In this document: positions 56,907 to 64,000 of the stretch, piece after piece | Layout of the letters: each line of letters starts with the position of its first letter | Numbering within the stretch: position 1 is the first letter of the stretch | Source: Pseudanabaena sp. lw0831 | Lineage (GTDB): Bacteria; Cyanobacteriota; Cyanobacteriia; Pseudanabaenales; Pseudanabaenaceae | Reading direction: 5' to 3' | Assembly: GCF_016584665.1 (NCBI RefSeq) | Contig: NZ_BBJB01000078.1 | Location: forward strand, 1 to 64,000 | Length of the DNA: 64,000 nucleotides | The notes under the pieces: model-generated | What the model was told of the DNA's origin: nothing | Databases searched by the model: none | Seen by the model: the letters and a program-made list of their open reading frames with translations, nothing else | Translations under genes and position numbers: made by a program

Positions 56907-57647
56907 ATGCTAGATTTTTGGACAAAAACCAGTGGGACTTGGATTAATGTTTTGGCGATCGCCTTCGGAACATTTTTAGGGCTAATCTTGCGTGGACGAT
57001 TCCTGTCTCAGGTTTTACCAATTCTCAAACAAGCGATCGGACTTATTACCATGTTTGTGAGCCTTAATATGGCTAATAGCCTGCTTAAAGTTAAAGCAGG
57101 TGCTCTTGACGGCGTGATCTTGTCACTGATTTCGCTAATTATTGGCGGCATAATCGGAGAGTTAGGACAAATTGAGAAGCGATTAGAATCAGTTGGTGAT
57201 TGGCTAAAAGCGAAATTTAAGGGCAAAGGTAAATTTACTGAAGGGTTTGTCGCTGCAAGTTTATTATTTTGCATTGGACCGATGGCAATTATCGGCAGTC
57301 TCAATAATGGGCTGAGAGGCGATGATAATCTTTTGGCGCTCAAGTCAGCTCTAGATGGGTTTATTTCAATTGTATTTGCTAGTACTTACGGGATCGGTGT
57401 TGGTTTCTCGGCTTTACCTGTTGCCCTATACCAAGGCAGTTTGTCACTTTTAGCAGGAAAGTTAGCTCAAAGCTTACCTGATCCAGCTAATGCCCCATCG
57501 GTCTTAATTATTACTGGTGTCGGTGGCTTGATGTTATTGGGACTGGGCTTAAATTTATTAGAGCTAGCTAAAGTAAGGGTTGCCTCTTTTTTACCCGCTT
57601 TAGCGATCGCGCCTTTAGTGTACTGGTTAGCAGATAGTCTCAAATAA
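56907..57647 (+). CDS. DUF554 family membrane protein
   Basis: 246 residues with six or more hydrophobic segments. The family start GTWINVLAIAFGTFLGLILRG, IGGIIGELGQIEKRLE, and FCIGPMAIIGSLNNGLRGD are all present. Possibly a transporter (a YdfK/YqgA-like group); function unknown. Confidence 0.88.
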   Translation: MLDFWTKTSGTWINVLAIAFGTFLGLILRGRFLSQVLPILKQAIGLITMFVSLNMANSLLKVKAGALDGVILSLISLIIGGIIGELGQIEKRLESVGDWLKAKFKGKGKFTEGFVAASLLFCIGPMAIIGSLNNGLRGDDNLLALKSALDGFISIVFASTYGIGVGFSALPVALYQGSLSLLAGKLAQSLPDPANAPSVLIITGVGGLMLLGLGLNLLELAKVRVASFLPALAIAPLVYWLADSLK

Positions 57648-57671
57648 TTCAACAAGCGATCGCTTAAGCTG

Positions 57672-57720
57672 AAACCAAAAAGTAGGCCTGTCGCTTTGCG
57701 ACAGACCTGCTTTTTGGTTT
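57672..57720. terminator. Hairpin after the DUF554 gene
   Basis: 23-bp arms with two mismatches around TTT (apex CTGTCGC-TTT-GCGACAG); the 3' arm ends in TTTTTGGTTT. A probable terminator and a member of the palindrome family. Confidence 0.75.
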
Positions 57721-57729
57721 TTAGATTGC

Positions 57730-57735
57730 TATAAT
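57730..57735 (+). promoter_or_regulatory. -10 element of the 6S RNA candidate
   Basis: Perfect TATAAT; transcription would start near 57742, exactly where the closing stem of the RNA candidate begins. The -35 region (about 57707-57712) is poor. Confidence 0.6.
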
Positions 57736-57741
57736 TAGTAC

Positions 57742-57931
57742 AAGCTCCTCTGTGGCGTGCGTGACTACCGATAATGTGTCTTGATCGATAATTGTTTTCT
57801 AGGAGTCTTTGGCAGTCTTCGCCGCAGTATACCAGACATGCATCTGGGAACTTAAGTTAGGCGTTGCGCCTCGTCTCCACCTGGTTTTACCGGGTCAAAC
57901 AACTGAGGTAAGACGGCGTTGCGGAGGGGTG
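57742..57931 (+). ncRNA. ssaA: Probable 6S RNA
   Basis: A 190-base region with a strong -10 in front and no open frame of its own. Ends pair: CTCCTCTGTGGCG near 57745-57757 with CGTTGCGGAGGGG near 57917-57929, 13 pairs counting G-U. Inside are hairpins CCAGACATGCATCTGG and GGCG-TT-GCGCC and a segment CACCTGGTTTTACCGGGT. Length, long closing helix and the CATCTGGGAACTTAAG stretch resemble cyanobacterial 6S RNA as I remember it. Another structured RNA is possible. 6S RNA binds RNA polymerase and mimics an open promoter. Confidence 0.55.
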
Positions 57932-57938
57932 AAATCCT

Positions 57939-57993
57939 AAAGTTTTTTAAAAGTGTCTCTGTGCCTTGCATAGAGACACTTTTAAAAAACTTT
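57939..57993. repeat. Long palindrome after the RNA candidate
   Basis: 22-bp perfect arms (57939-57960 and 57972-57993) enclosing 11 bases with a TGC-CTT-GCA apex. It may be the terminator or 3' processing signal of the preceding RNA. Confidence 0.75.
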
Positions 57994-58046
57994 AGCCAAG
58001 TGCTTGCAATTACATAAAACCATGCTATATTAACTAAGCGAAACAA

Positions 58047-58120
<74 letters not shown>

Positions 58121-58130
58121 TTTAATAATA

Positions 58131-58163
58131 AAAGATAAGCCGCACATAATGCGGCTTATCTTT
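58131..58163. terminator. Terminator downstream of tRNA-fMet
   Basis: Stem AAAGATAAGCCGCA-CATAA-complement with A/T ends, 10 bases after the tRNA. It also serves the convergent small membrane gene. Confidence 0.85.
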
Positions 58164-58441
58164 TATGAATTGGTAATACTTCTAAAGAGGTATCCTACTA
58201 CAACACCGATAATCAAAGCCCAAATTTGACCAGATTTTACAAAACTATTCCAACCTTTTCCTAAGTCACCCATTACGTCTCCCTTAAATTGTTGGGCAAG
58301 TAAATCCATATTTATATGTGAATGCAGATCGGCAATATTGAAATGTAAATTCATAGGAACATCGATCGCTGAAAGATGAAACGATAAATCAGCGCTAGTC
58401 ACACTAGTTAACAAATGCTGGGCTTGGGCTAAGTCAAACAT
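58163..58441 (-). CDS. Small membrane protein of unknown function
   Basis: 92 residues; a His/Asp-rich N-terminal half and one C-terminal transmembrane helix (IWALIIGVVVGYLFRSI). It lies 17 bases downstream of the phosphatase gene in the same direction, so it may be co-transcribed. No family recognised. Confidence 0.6.
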   Translation of the reverse strand: MFDLAQAQHLLTSVTSADLSFHLSAIDVPMNLHFNIADLHSHINMDLLAQQFKGDVMGDLGKGWNSFVKSGQIWALIIGVVVGYLFRSITNS

Positions 58442-58458
58442 AATATTTTAGTCTTGGG

Positions 58459-59844
58459 TTAATTTACTAGAGCTTTATCTTTTATGTGCAGAACCACTAG
58501 GGTCATGTCATCAGTATGAGTATGCCCTTCTCCAATAAAGTTTTGCACTTCTTGGAAGATGTAGTCAAGAATCATCTGTGGGCGAGTCACATCATCAGAA
58601 AGGGGAAAACAATTCTGACATGCCCAGTCTAGAGCCTTGCGAAGGTTTTCTTCGTCAAAGCGATCGCCATCAGGACTAGCCGCCTCTGTAAAGCCATCTG
58701 TGTAGTAGATAACGACATCTCCTGAATTTAGACGAGTGCTACTTTCTTCATATTTTGAGCCAGCCTCCAAACCAATTAAAGCGCCCATAGTATCGAGGGC
58801 ATGTACAGATCGGGTCTTGGCTCGCCAATGCAATGCAGGCGTATGAGCGGCATTACTAAAAGAAAGGATTTTGGTTTCGGGATCGTATTCCGAATAAAAC
58901 ATGGTCACAAAGCGATGGGATTTCTCCAGATCCTCATACATCACCTCGTTGAGATGTTCCAAAATTTTACTGGGCGAATGGTTATTTAATACTTCTGCTC
59001 GTAACATGCCCCTTGTCATGGTCATGATTAAGCCTGCGGGAACACCTTTACCCATGACATCGCCGACTACAAAGCTCCAGCGATCGCCTTTTTGCATCGG
59101 GATGAAATCATAGTAGTCTCCACCAACTCGACTCGCGGTAGAACACTTAGCAGAGATCTCAATGCCTTGAATTTTCGGGCAATTGCGAGGCAAGAGTTGG
59201 CGTTGAATTTCTGCGCCAATTTCCATCTCGCGATCTTGACGCTCTTTTTTGATTAATTCGGTTGTGAGTTCATGATTTTCTAAACCCACCGAAGTTTGAT
59301 CGGCGACTAGGCGCATCAAAGTGCGCTTATTATCTGTCCAAATATAATCGGGTTTGCGACTAAATATATAAAGACGACCGCGCACAGCATTTTTGACTAA
59401 AACCGATGTGCCGTACAAATGGACATCTGCGCCAAGATAACGGCTGACCATTTCATCAAGAGCGGTCGGACTACCTGTTAAGACCTGTTGGATGGCGCGT
59501 TCGATCGCAGTTCTCACTTGTTGCGCTTTCATGCCGCCTTGGTTGCGCTCAGGACAATGCAGAGACTCTAGCCGCATCTGTCCACTCGCTTTAAACAAAA
59601 TTAGCGCACCACCATCAGAGTCAGTCACACGACTGGCGATTAGGGGAATTAATTCTAAAAATTGGTTGAGGTTACTAAAGCTGCGGAGAGCGTAACCCAA
59701 AAAGCTAAGCAGCTCATGGATTTTGTTTTGATCCTGACTCATCCGTCTGAGCAGGTCTTTGAGATCTTTCATCACCATCACAGACGTATTGTCTATGTCT
59801 TGTGGTGGGAGCGATCTATTTCTAGGTGGCAATGATAGAGACAT
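58459..59844 (-). CDS. GAF domain-SpoIIE type protein phosphatase (RsbU-like)
   Basis: 461 residues. An N-terminal helical and GAF-like region (about 45-195) precedes a PP2C/SpoIIE domain with EIQRQLLPRN, VGGDYYDFIPM, GDVMGKGVPAGLIMT, YTDGFTEAASPDGDRF and DDMTLVVL, which supply the metal-binding aspartates. Likely a partner-switching phosphatase acting on an anti-sigma-factor antagonist; no partner is adjacent. Confidence 0.88.
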   Translation of the reverse strand: MSLSLPPRNRSLPPQDIDNTSVMVMKDLKDLLRRMSQDQNKIHELLSFLGYALRSFSNLNQFLELIPLIASRVTDSDGGALILFKASGQMRLESLHCPERNQGGMKAQQVRTAIERAIQQVLTGSPTALDEMVSRYLGADVHLYGTSVLVKNAVRGRLYIFSRKPDYIWTDNKRTLMRLVADQTSVGLENHELTTELIKKERQDREMEIGAEIQRQLLPRNCPKIQGIEISAKCSTASRVGGDYYDFIPMQKGDRWSFVVGDVMGKGVPAGLIMTMTRGMLRAEVLNNHSPSKILEHLNEVMYEDLEKSHRFVTMFYSEYDPETKILSFSNAAHTPALHWRAKTRSVHALDTMGALIGLEAGSKYEESSTRLNSGDVVIYYTDGFTEAASPDGDRFDEENLRKALDWACQNCFPLSDDVTRPQMILDYIFQEVQNFIGEGHTHTDDMTLVVLHIKDKALVN

Positions 59845-59964
59845 ACCAATGCTGCAACGCTAGGTGGTTTGAACGAAAGCTAATTTAGTCAAACAGTTTA
59901 GCCTTAGTTGGACAAAAATTAACATGTGATTTCAGTAATTTCCAAAAATAAATGCTCCAAATAA

Positions 59965-60015
59965 AACCTAAAAATTGGTGAGGTGGGTTATGCCCACCTC
60001 ACCAATTTTTAGGTT
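59965..60015. repeat. Long palindrome upstream of the ftsY end
   Basis: 23-bp perfect arms around TTATG (apex GGG-TTATG-CCC). First of two hairpins in tandem, in the 352-base interval 59845-60196, which holds no gene. Confidence 0.88.
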
Positions 60016-60058
60016 AACTAGTTTTAGTGGCGCCTAGCGCCGCTAAAACTAGTTAACC
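60012..60058. repeat. Second long palindrome, partly overlapping the MITE end
   Basis: 16-bp arms GGTTAACTAGTTTTAG and complement, with an inner pair GGCGC-CTA-GCGCC set off by one-base bulges. Confidence 0.85.
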
Positions 60059-60199
60059 CAAGTTGCTATCTATCAAAAATCGTCTCAAAACAAGTTGAAA
60101 ACAGCCTCGCTAAGTGCTAAATAACGCTATTTTTATATAAAAACCTAGCATTTTTTGTTTTAACTTTAGTTTTGGATGAATAGGTAGCAACTTGGGTTA
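60054..60199. mobile_element. MITE-like element ending at the ftsY stop codon
   Basis: 146 bases bounded by 18-bp terminal inverted repeats TAACCCAAGTTGCTATCT (60054-60071) and AGGTAGCAACTTGGGTTA (60182-60199), 17 of 18 paired. Each end has TA, the target used by IS630/Tc1-type elements. There is no open frame. The ftsY stop (TAA) is the first triplet of the right repeat read on the minus strand. Confidence 0.6.
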
Positions 60200-61864
60200 G
60201 TTACTTAATAATGCTTCGACAAATTCGTAGCTTGAGAATGGGCGCAAATCTTCGATACCTTCACCAGCACCGATAAATCTAATCGGTAGACCAAGCTGCT
60301 GCACTACAGCGATCGCCACACCACCCTTTGCCGTCCCATCTAGTTTCGTGAGAATTACGCCCGTAATCCCTGCGGATTTGGAAAAGATTTCGGCTTGTTT
60401 CAGTCCGTTTTGTCCGAGGGTGGAGTCGAGGACTAATAAAGATTCGATTTTTGCCTCGACGGATTTTTTATCGATAATGCGGCGAATTTTGCTGAGTTCA
60501 TCCATCAGATTTTTCTTGTTTTGCAATCTGCCTGCAGTATCTACTAGTAGTAGTTCAGTGCCTCTGGCTTGAGCTGCCGAGATCGCATCAAACACAACAG
60601 CGGCAGGATCAGCATTTTGGGCTGGGTTACAAATTACATCTACGTTAGATCTTTGTCCCCAACTCTTGACTTGCTCAACTGCCGCAGCCCGAAACGTATC
60701 GGCTGCTGCGATTAGGGTTTTATAGCCAGACTTCACACTAAGATGGGAAAGTTTACCAATGGTCGTAGTTTTACCAGCACCATTGACTCCTGTAATCAAC
60801 CAAATATTCAGTTGGTTTTTTTCAGGGATCAGCATGGGAATTGGTTCGCCACCCTTTTGCGCTGATACATCGAGCATCTCACGCAAAATTTGTTTGAGAT
60901 AGGCGATCGCCTCTTCTGGTGGTAAAACTTCTTTGCGAAGCTTGTCTTGAAGCTTTGAAATAATTTGATCAGTTGCCTTTACCCCAACATCTGCTTGCAA
61001 GAGTAATGCTTCAATATCATCAACTGAGTCAGCACTGAGGGGTCCTTGTCCAACAATTGCCTTGAGTTGATTGACCAGAGATAAACGAGTTTTGTCTAAG
61101 CCTTGACGTAGACGGTTGAGCCATGTGATTTCTTCGACGGAGATTTCTTCGGGACGACGACCTTGCGAGGCGAGAACTTCGGCTGACCAGATGAAATCAT
61201 CATCAAATTTGATGGTTGCTTTGCGTCTAGATTGAACTGCGGGTTTAACTTCTGGCTCTGGCTCAATAATTGCTGTAGCTTCAAGGGCGGCAACACGGGC
61301 GAGGCGATCGCTTTCTGACTGCATCCAAAAAGGAACTGCCGCAGTTTCAGGTTCAATTTCAGGAGCAGTTTCTACTGGCGTGAATGTTTCGGGTTCTGAA
61401 AATATTTCTAAAGGTGACTCAGCGGCGATCGGTTCAACTGATTCAGCAGGTTCGGCTATCGTTTCAACGATTGCAGGTTCAGAAACCTGTGATTCGATGA
61501 CAATAACTTCAGGTTCGCTAATTTTTAGCTCAACTTCTAACTCTGCTATTTCAGGTTGAGCAATTTCAGGTTCATCAGTCTTAGCTTCTAGCTCAATAAT
61601 TTCTGGTGTAGCCTCAACAATCTCAGGTTCAGCAATTTCTGCTTCAGATGCTTTTTCCTCAGCAACTTCTGCCTGAAGTTGTACATTGGCGTAGGCTGCC
61701 TTAGCCCAATTTAATAAATCTTGAGATGCTCGCGATGCGATCGGGCTAGTATCGTCAACAGATGTAGATTCAGGCGTTTTTTCTTCAGTTTGGGCTGGCT
61801 CTACAGGTTGATTAGTTGCATCTTTGTCATCATCAAACTTTCGCCGAAACCAGTTAAACACCAT
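60197..61864 (-). CDS. ftsY: Signal recognition particle receptor FtsY
   Basis: GTPase docking SRP-ribosome complexes at the membrane. A long acidic A-domain (about 15-190) made of repeated EPEIxE-type units precedes the NG domain with GVNGAGKTTTIGKLS, DTAGRLQNKKNL and TKLDGTAKGG. The ATG at 61864 (MVFNWFRRKF) gives 555 residues; an upstream start at 61882 is unlikely. The 3' end coincides with the MITE-like repeat, which supplies the stop codon after ALLSN. Confidence 0.95.
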   Translation of the reverse strand: MVFNWFRRKFDDDKDATNQPVEPAQTEEKTPESTSVDDTSPIASRASQDLLNWAKAAYANVQLQAEVAEEKASEAEIAEPEIVEATPEIIELEAKTDEPEIAQPEIAELEVELKISEPEVIVIESQVSEPAIVETIAEPAESVEPIAAESPLEIFSEPETFTPVETAPEIEPETAAVPFWMQSESDRLARVAALEATAIIEPEPEVKPAVQSRRKATIKFDDDFIWSAEVLASQGRRPEEISVEEITWLNRLRQGLDKTRLSLVNQLKAIVGQGPLSADSVDDIEALLLQADVGVKATDQIISKLQDKLRKEVLPPEEAIAYLKQILREMLDVSAQKGGEPIPMLIPEKNQLNIWLITGVNGAGKTTTIGKLSHLSVKSGYKTLIAAADTFRAAAVEQVKSWGQRSNVDVICNPAQNADPAAVVFDAISAAQARGTELLLVDTAGRLQNKKNLMDELSKIRRIIDKKSVEAKIESLLVLDSTLGQNGLKQAEIFSKSAGITGVILTKLDGTAKGGVAIAVVQQLGLPIRFIGAGEGIEDLRPFSSYEFVEALLSN

Positions 61865-61902
61865 ACTAATAACCTCGCGCAATGCCTCAATCTACAACAA
61901 AT

Positions 61903-61951
61903 TCAATAGTAGTTTTAGAAAGCGCTAAGCTTTCTCTGAAACTACTATTGA
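61903..61951. repeat. Palindrome upstream of ftsY
   Basis: 13-bp outer arms TCAATAGTAGTTT and complement, then inner GAAAGC/GCTTTC around GCTAA. It lies in the leader of ftsY. Confidence 0.75.
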
Positions 61952-62030
61952 GTCTATTATCAGCTTACTAAGATAGTTTACGGTGTCTGGGTTATTAGCA
62001 CTGAATCAGATCTAGACGGTTTTCCGAAGT

Positions 62031-62075
62031 CCATAAAAAAAGAAGCGACGCTTTGCGTCGCTTCTTTTTTTATGG
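62031..62075. terminator. Terminator after the 117-residue gene
   Basis: 21-bp perfect arms around TTT (apex GACGC-TTT-GCGTC) with A7 and T7 runs at the base; placed 3 bases after the gene's stop. Confidence 0.9.
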
Positions 62076-62077
62076 GT

Positions 62078-62431
62078 TTATTTCTTTTTGATATCTTTTG
62101 CCATGTTTAGAAAGATATCCATACTCGAATCTACACGAGTATTGAGTTTCTTTGGCTCAAATGTAGATTGAGGAATTGGCTCAGAAGACTGATTGTTCTT
62201 GGGCTCAATTTTAGCATCTTCTACTTTTTCAGTTGCAGTGAAAGCACTGGTAATGTCAGCACCCTTGACCCCATTAACGGTAGGGAAAGTTTTTCTGACA
62301 GCTTTGGGTGTCCGCATGTAGTCAATGTCACCAAAGGTTTTTGCCGAGTCTTGATCTAAGAAGTAAGAAGATTCCGTATTGTCAGATTTGTCTTTTTTAT
62401 CCTTTTTGCCAAATAAGCCGAAAAGAGCCAT
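62078..62431 (-). CDS. Conserved cyanobacterial hypothetical protein
   Basis: 117 residues: a Lys/Asp-rich start MALFGLFGKKDKKDKSDN, the block YFLDQDSAKTFGDIDYMRTP followed by KAVRKTFP, and a helical C-terminus. The DIDYMRTPKAVRKTFP block is a conserved-looking short motif I recall in cyanobacterial proteins of unknown role. No signal peptide or membrane segment. Confidence 0.7.
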   Translation of the reverse strand: MALFGLFGKKDKKDKSDNTESSYFLDQDSAKTFGDIDYMRTPKAVRKTFPTVNGVKGADITSAFTATEKVEDAKIEPKNNQSSEPIPQSTFEPKKLNTRVDSSMDIFLNMAKDIKKK

Positions 62432-62530
62432 GTATTTATACCTATTTTTCTAAAATCTGGTCGAACTTATCTTTATATTACGTTGTGTAACATTTTAGCA
62501 ACATATAGCGCGATCGCAATGATGTTCAAC

Positions 62531-62564
62531 AATAAAAAAGCAGCACATCGTGCTGCTTTTTTTA
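62531..62564. terminator. Terminator after psbU
   Basis: 15-bp arms ATAAAAAAGCAGCAC and complement around ATC, with A- and T-runs. Confidence 0.9.
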
Positions 62565-62589
62565 TTAACTTCGCAAAGCGCCTACTTAC

Positions 62590-62973
62590 CTACAACCTGT
62601 AGTTAGCATTGTTAATGCGATCACGAACCATGGACTCATCAGGTTTTTTGAGAGTGAACTTGTCAGCATTTGCTTTGATCAGTTCTTTTTGTGATTCATT
62701 CAAACCAGCTATGCTCAGCACCTCATCTAGTGATTTGTAAGGTGCATTTTCGATGATGATCCGACCTAATGTGGGATACATACCGCGTACTTGACGGAAA
62801 GTGTTGATATTAGCGTTATTTAGGTCGATTTTGCTAAGATCTTGTGTGTAAAAATTGGTGGCAGGTAATTCTTCGGCAAATGCAGCGTTACTGCCAAAAG
62901 AACCTAAAAAGCCAGTTGTCAAAATTGACGCGATCGCCACTAATAAAACAGAAAAGCGTATAAGTGCTTTCAT
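62590..62973 (-). CDS. psbU: Photosystem II extrinsic protein PsbU (12 kDa)
   Basis: Lumenal protein stabilising the oxygen-evolving cluster. 127 residues: signal peptide of about 33 residues ending AFAEE, then KIDLNNANINTFRQVRGMYP and the helix-hairpin-helix-like YKSLDEVLSIAGL. Normal length. The gene is divergent from ndhD. Confidence 0.95.
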   Translation of the reverse strand: MKALIRFSVLLVAIASILTTGFLGSFGSNAAFAEELPATNFYTQDLSKIDLNNANINTFRQVRGMYPTLGRIIIENAPYKSLDEVLSIAGLNESQKELIKANADKFTLKKPDESMVRDRINNANYRL

Positions 62974-63301
62974 GCCTAAAATCTCTCTATTAAAAAAATA
63001 ATTTATTCACTTTCGAGATTAGCAGAAAAGTGGAAACCCAAAACCTTAGGGCTTGCAAATAGAGTATATGTAAATAATTGTTTCTATTTGTTAATCTCTC
63101 TTTACAAATCTTTAAATGGATTTGTAATCAATAAATGATGATGTAATACCTTTCACTGTAATGATCCCAGCCTTAGTTTCGCGATTTATTGCGATCGCAT
63201 AGGTTTAAGTAACTATAAACAACTACAGAGTCGGTAAGTGAGCATAGGTAAAATGACTGTCTAGAAAATGGGTGGGTAATTACAACGGTTACTTTTTGAA
63301 T
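62974..63301. other. Divergent promoter region of psbU and ndhD
   Basis: 328 bases with no open frame of note. It is AT-rich and contains TTTACA-like and TATAAA-like hexamers on both strands, as well as one GCGATCGC site. Exact promoters cannot be assigned. Confidence 0.5.
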
Positions 63302-64000
63302 ATGTTAAGTCTCGAAAACTTCCCTTGGCTCACGTTTATCATTGCCTTTCCCATAGTTATGTCCCTCGCGATCGCCTTTGTGCCAGACAAAGGTGACGGC
63401 AAAACCATTCGCTGGTTTGCACTCGTCGTTGGACTGATTGACTTTGCGGCGATCGCCTATGCCTTCTGCACAAAGTATGACTACAGCAACCCAAACCTCC
63501 AGCTCGCTGAGAGCTATGCGTGGGTTCCGCAACTGGGGCTAAATTGGTCAGTGGGTGTTGATGGACTCTCGATGCCTTTGGTCTTGCTGACTGGATTTAT
63601 CACCACATTAGCAATCTTGGCATCCTGGCCCGTCACCCTGAAGCCGCGCTTATTTTACTTTTTGTTACTATCGATGTACGGCGCACAAATCGCCGTATTC
63701 GCTGTACAGGACATGTTGCTATTTTTCCTAACATGGGAATTAGAGCTAATCCCTGTCTACCTCTTGCTGTCGATCTGGGGGGGCTATAAGCGACTATATG
63801 CCGCCACAAAGTTTATTCTTTACACAGCGATCGGTTCTCTGTTTATCCTTGTTGCTGGGCTTGCCATGGCTTTCTATGGTGATACTGTCACCTTTGATAT
63901 GACAGCTCTAGCCAATAAAGACTATCCCCTTACCTTCCAATTGCTAGCCTACGGTGCATTCTTGATTTCCTATGGAGTCAAACTGCCGATCTTCCCATTG
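63302..64000 (+). CDS. ndhD: NAD(P)H-quinone oxidoreductase subunit 4 (NdhD), cut by window edge
   Basis: Proton-pumping membrane subunit of the NDH-1 complex, for respiration and cyclic electron flow. The first 233 residues read [35 protein letters not shown], and the conserved [18 protein letters not shown] with the proton-pathway glutamate. Several transmembrane helices are seen; the gene continues beyond 64000. Confidence 0.95.
   Translation, partial: MLSLENFPWLTFIIAFPIVMSLAIAFVPDKGDGKTIRWFALVVGLIDFAAIAYAFCTKYDYSNPNLQLAESYAWVPQLGLNWSVGVDGLSMPLVLLTGFITTLAILASWPVTLKPRLFYFLLLSMYGAQIAVFAVQDMLLFFLTWELELIPVYLLLSIWGGYKRLYAATKFILYTAIGSLFILVAGLAMAFYGDTVTFDMTALANKDYPLTFQLLAYGAFLISYGVKLPIFPL

Noticed and set aside
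57852-58046. 64-codon minus-strand frame between DUF554 and tRNA-fMet
   Set aside because: It overlaps the structured RNA candidate and the following hairpin and has no protein-like pattern.

Overview
The window looks like a cyanobacterial chromosome, most likely a filamentous Pseudanabaena-type species (the genus is an inference). It carries ndhD, psbU, the light-independent protochlorophyllide reductase genes chlN/chlB/chlL, chlD, hemF and zwf-opcA. The cyanobacterial octamer GCGATCGC (HIP1) is scattered throughout, inside genes and between them, and the base composition is moderately AT-rich.

Layout. 1-331: 5' part of an IS630-type transposase. 0.4-15.8 kb: housekeeping genes (dacB-type carboxypeptidase, gmk and a RemA/DUF370 gene, trxB, trpB, rnhB, sbcD-sbcC, a CCA/poly(A) polymerase-type nucleotidyltransferase, an SDR, an IMPase-type phosphatase), a membrane metallopeptidase-like protein and a lipoprotein gene interrupted by a stop codon in its signal peptide. 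15.8-32.4 kb: a DNA phosphorothioation (Dnd) island. The modification operon dndC-dndD-dndE-methyltransferase is followed upstream by an AAA/PD-(D/E)XK protein, XisI, a small XRE regulator, an HNH endonuclease with an N-terminal segment resembling sulfur-binding domains, Dnd-associated protein 4, two further nucleases (YhcG/DUF1016 and Uma2), a Rad50-like ATPase, an uncalled 57-residue gene and a PLD-nuclease/helicase. No dndA, dndB or dndFGH is in the window. 32.6-44 kb: folC, queE-queC with a transporter remnant, a SpoIID-like gene, chlD, a DUF29 gene, an AAA ATPase/RloB defence pair and a decayed porin. 44-57 kb: zwf-opcA, an AI-2E family permease, a livF-type ATPase, a PIG-V-like glycosyltransferase, hemF, a GNAT acetyltransferase and the chlN-chlB-chlL operon. 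57-64 kb: DUF554, a probable 6S RNA, initiator tRNA, a SpoIIE-type phosphatase, ftsY with a MITE-like element at its stop codon, a small conserved gene, psbU and the start of ndhD.

The most interesting signal is in the Dnd island. A near-palindromic site built on TTGTAGTCCA lies in front of dndC and recurs as a cluster between the small XRE gene and its divergent neighbour, where TATAAT sits between two inverted copies. This predicts that the XRE protein represses both itself and the modification operon, in a locus that lacks dndB. The same island encodes a predicted reader of phosphorothioate DNA (HNH) next to the writer genes, a methyltransferase whose flanking domain is duplicated on both sides, and scars of duplicated neighbouring genes.

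A second theme is a large set of near-perfect palindromes at gene ends. Their arms are unrelated in sequence, but most have an apex of the form GC-NNN-GC. One lies in frame inside the nucleotidyltransferase gene. A separate longer repeat (core CAATTCTCATTAT) occurs at three loci.
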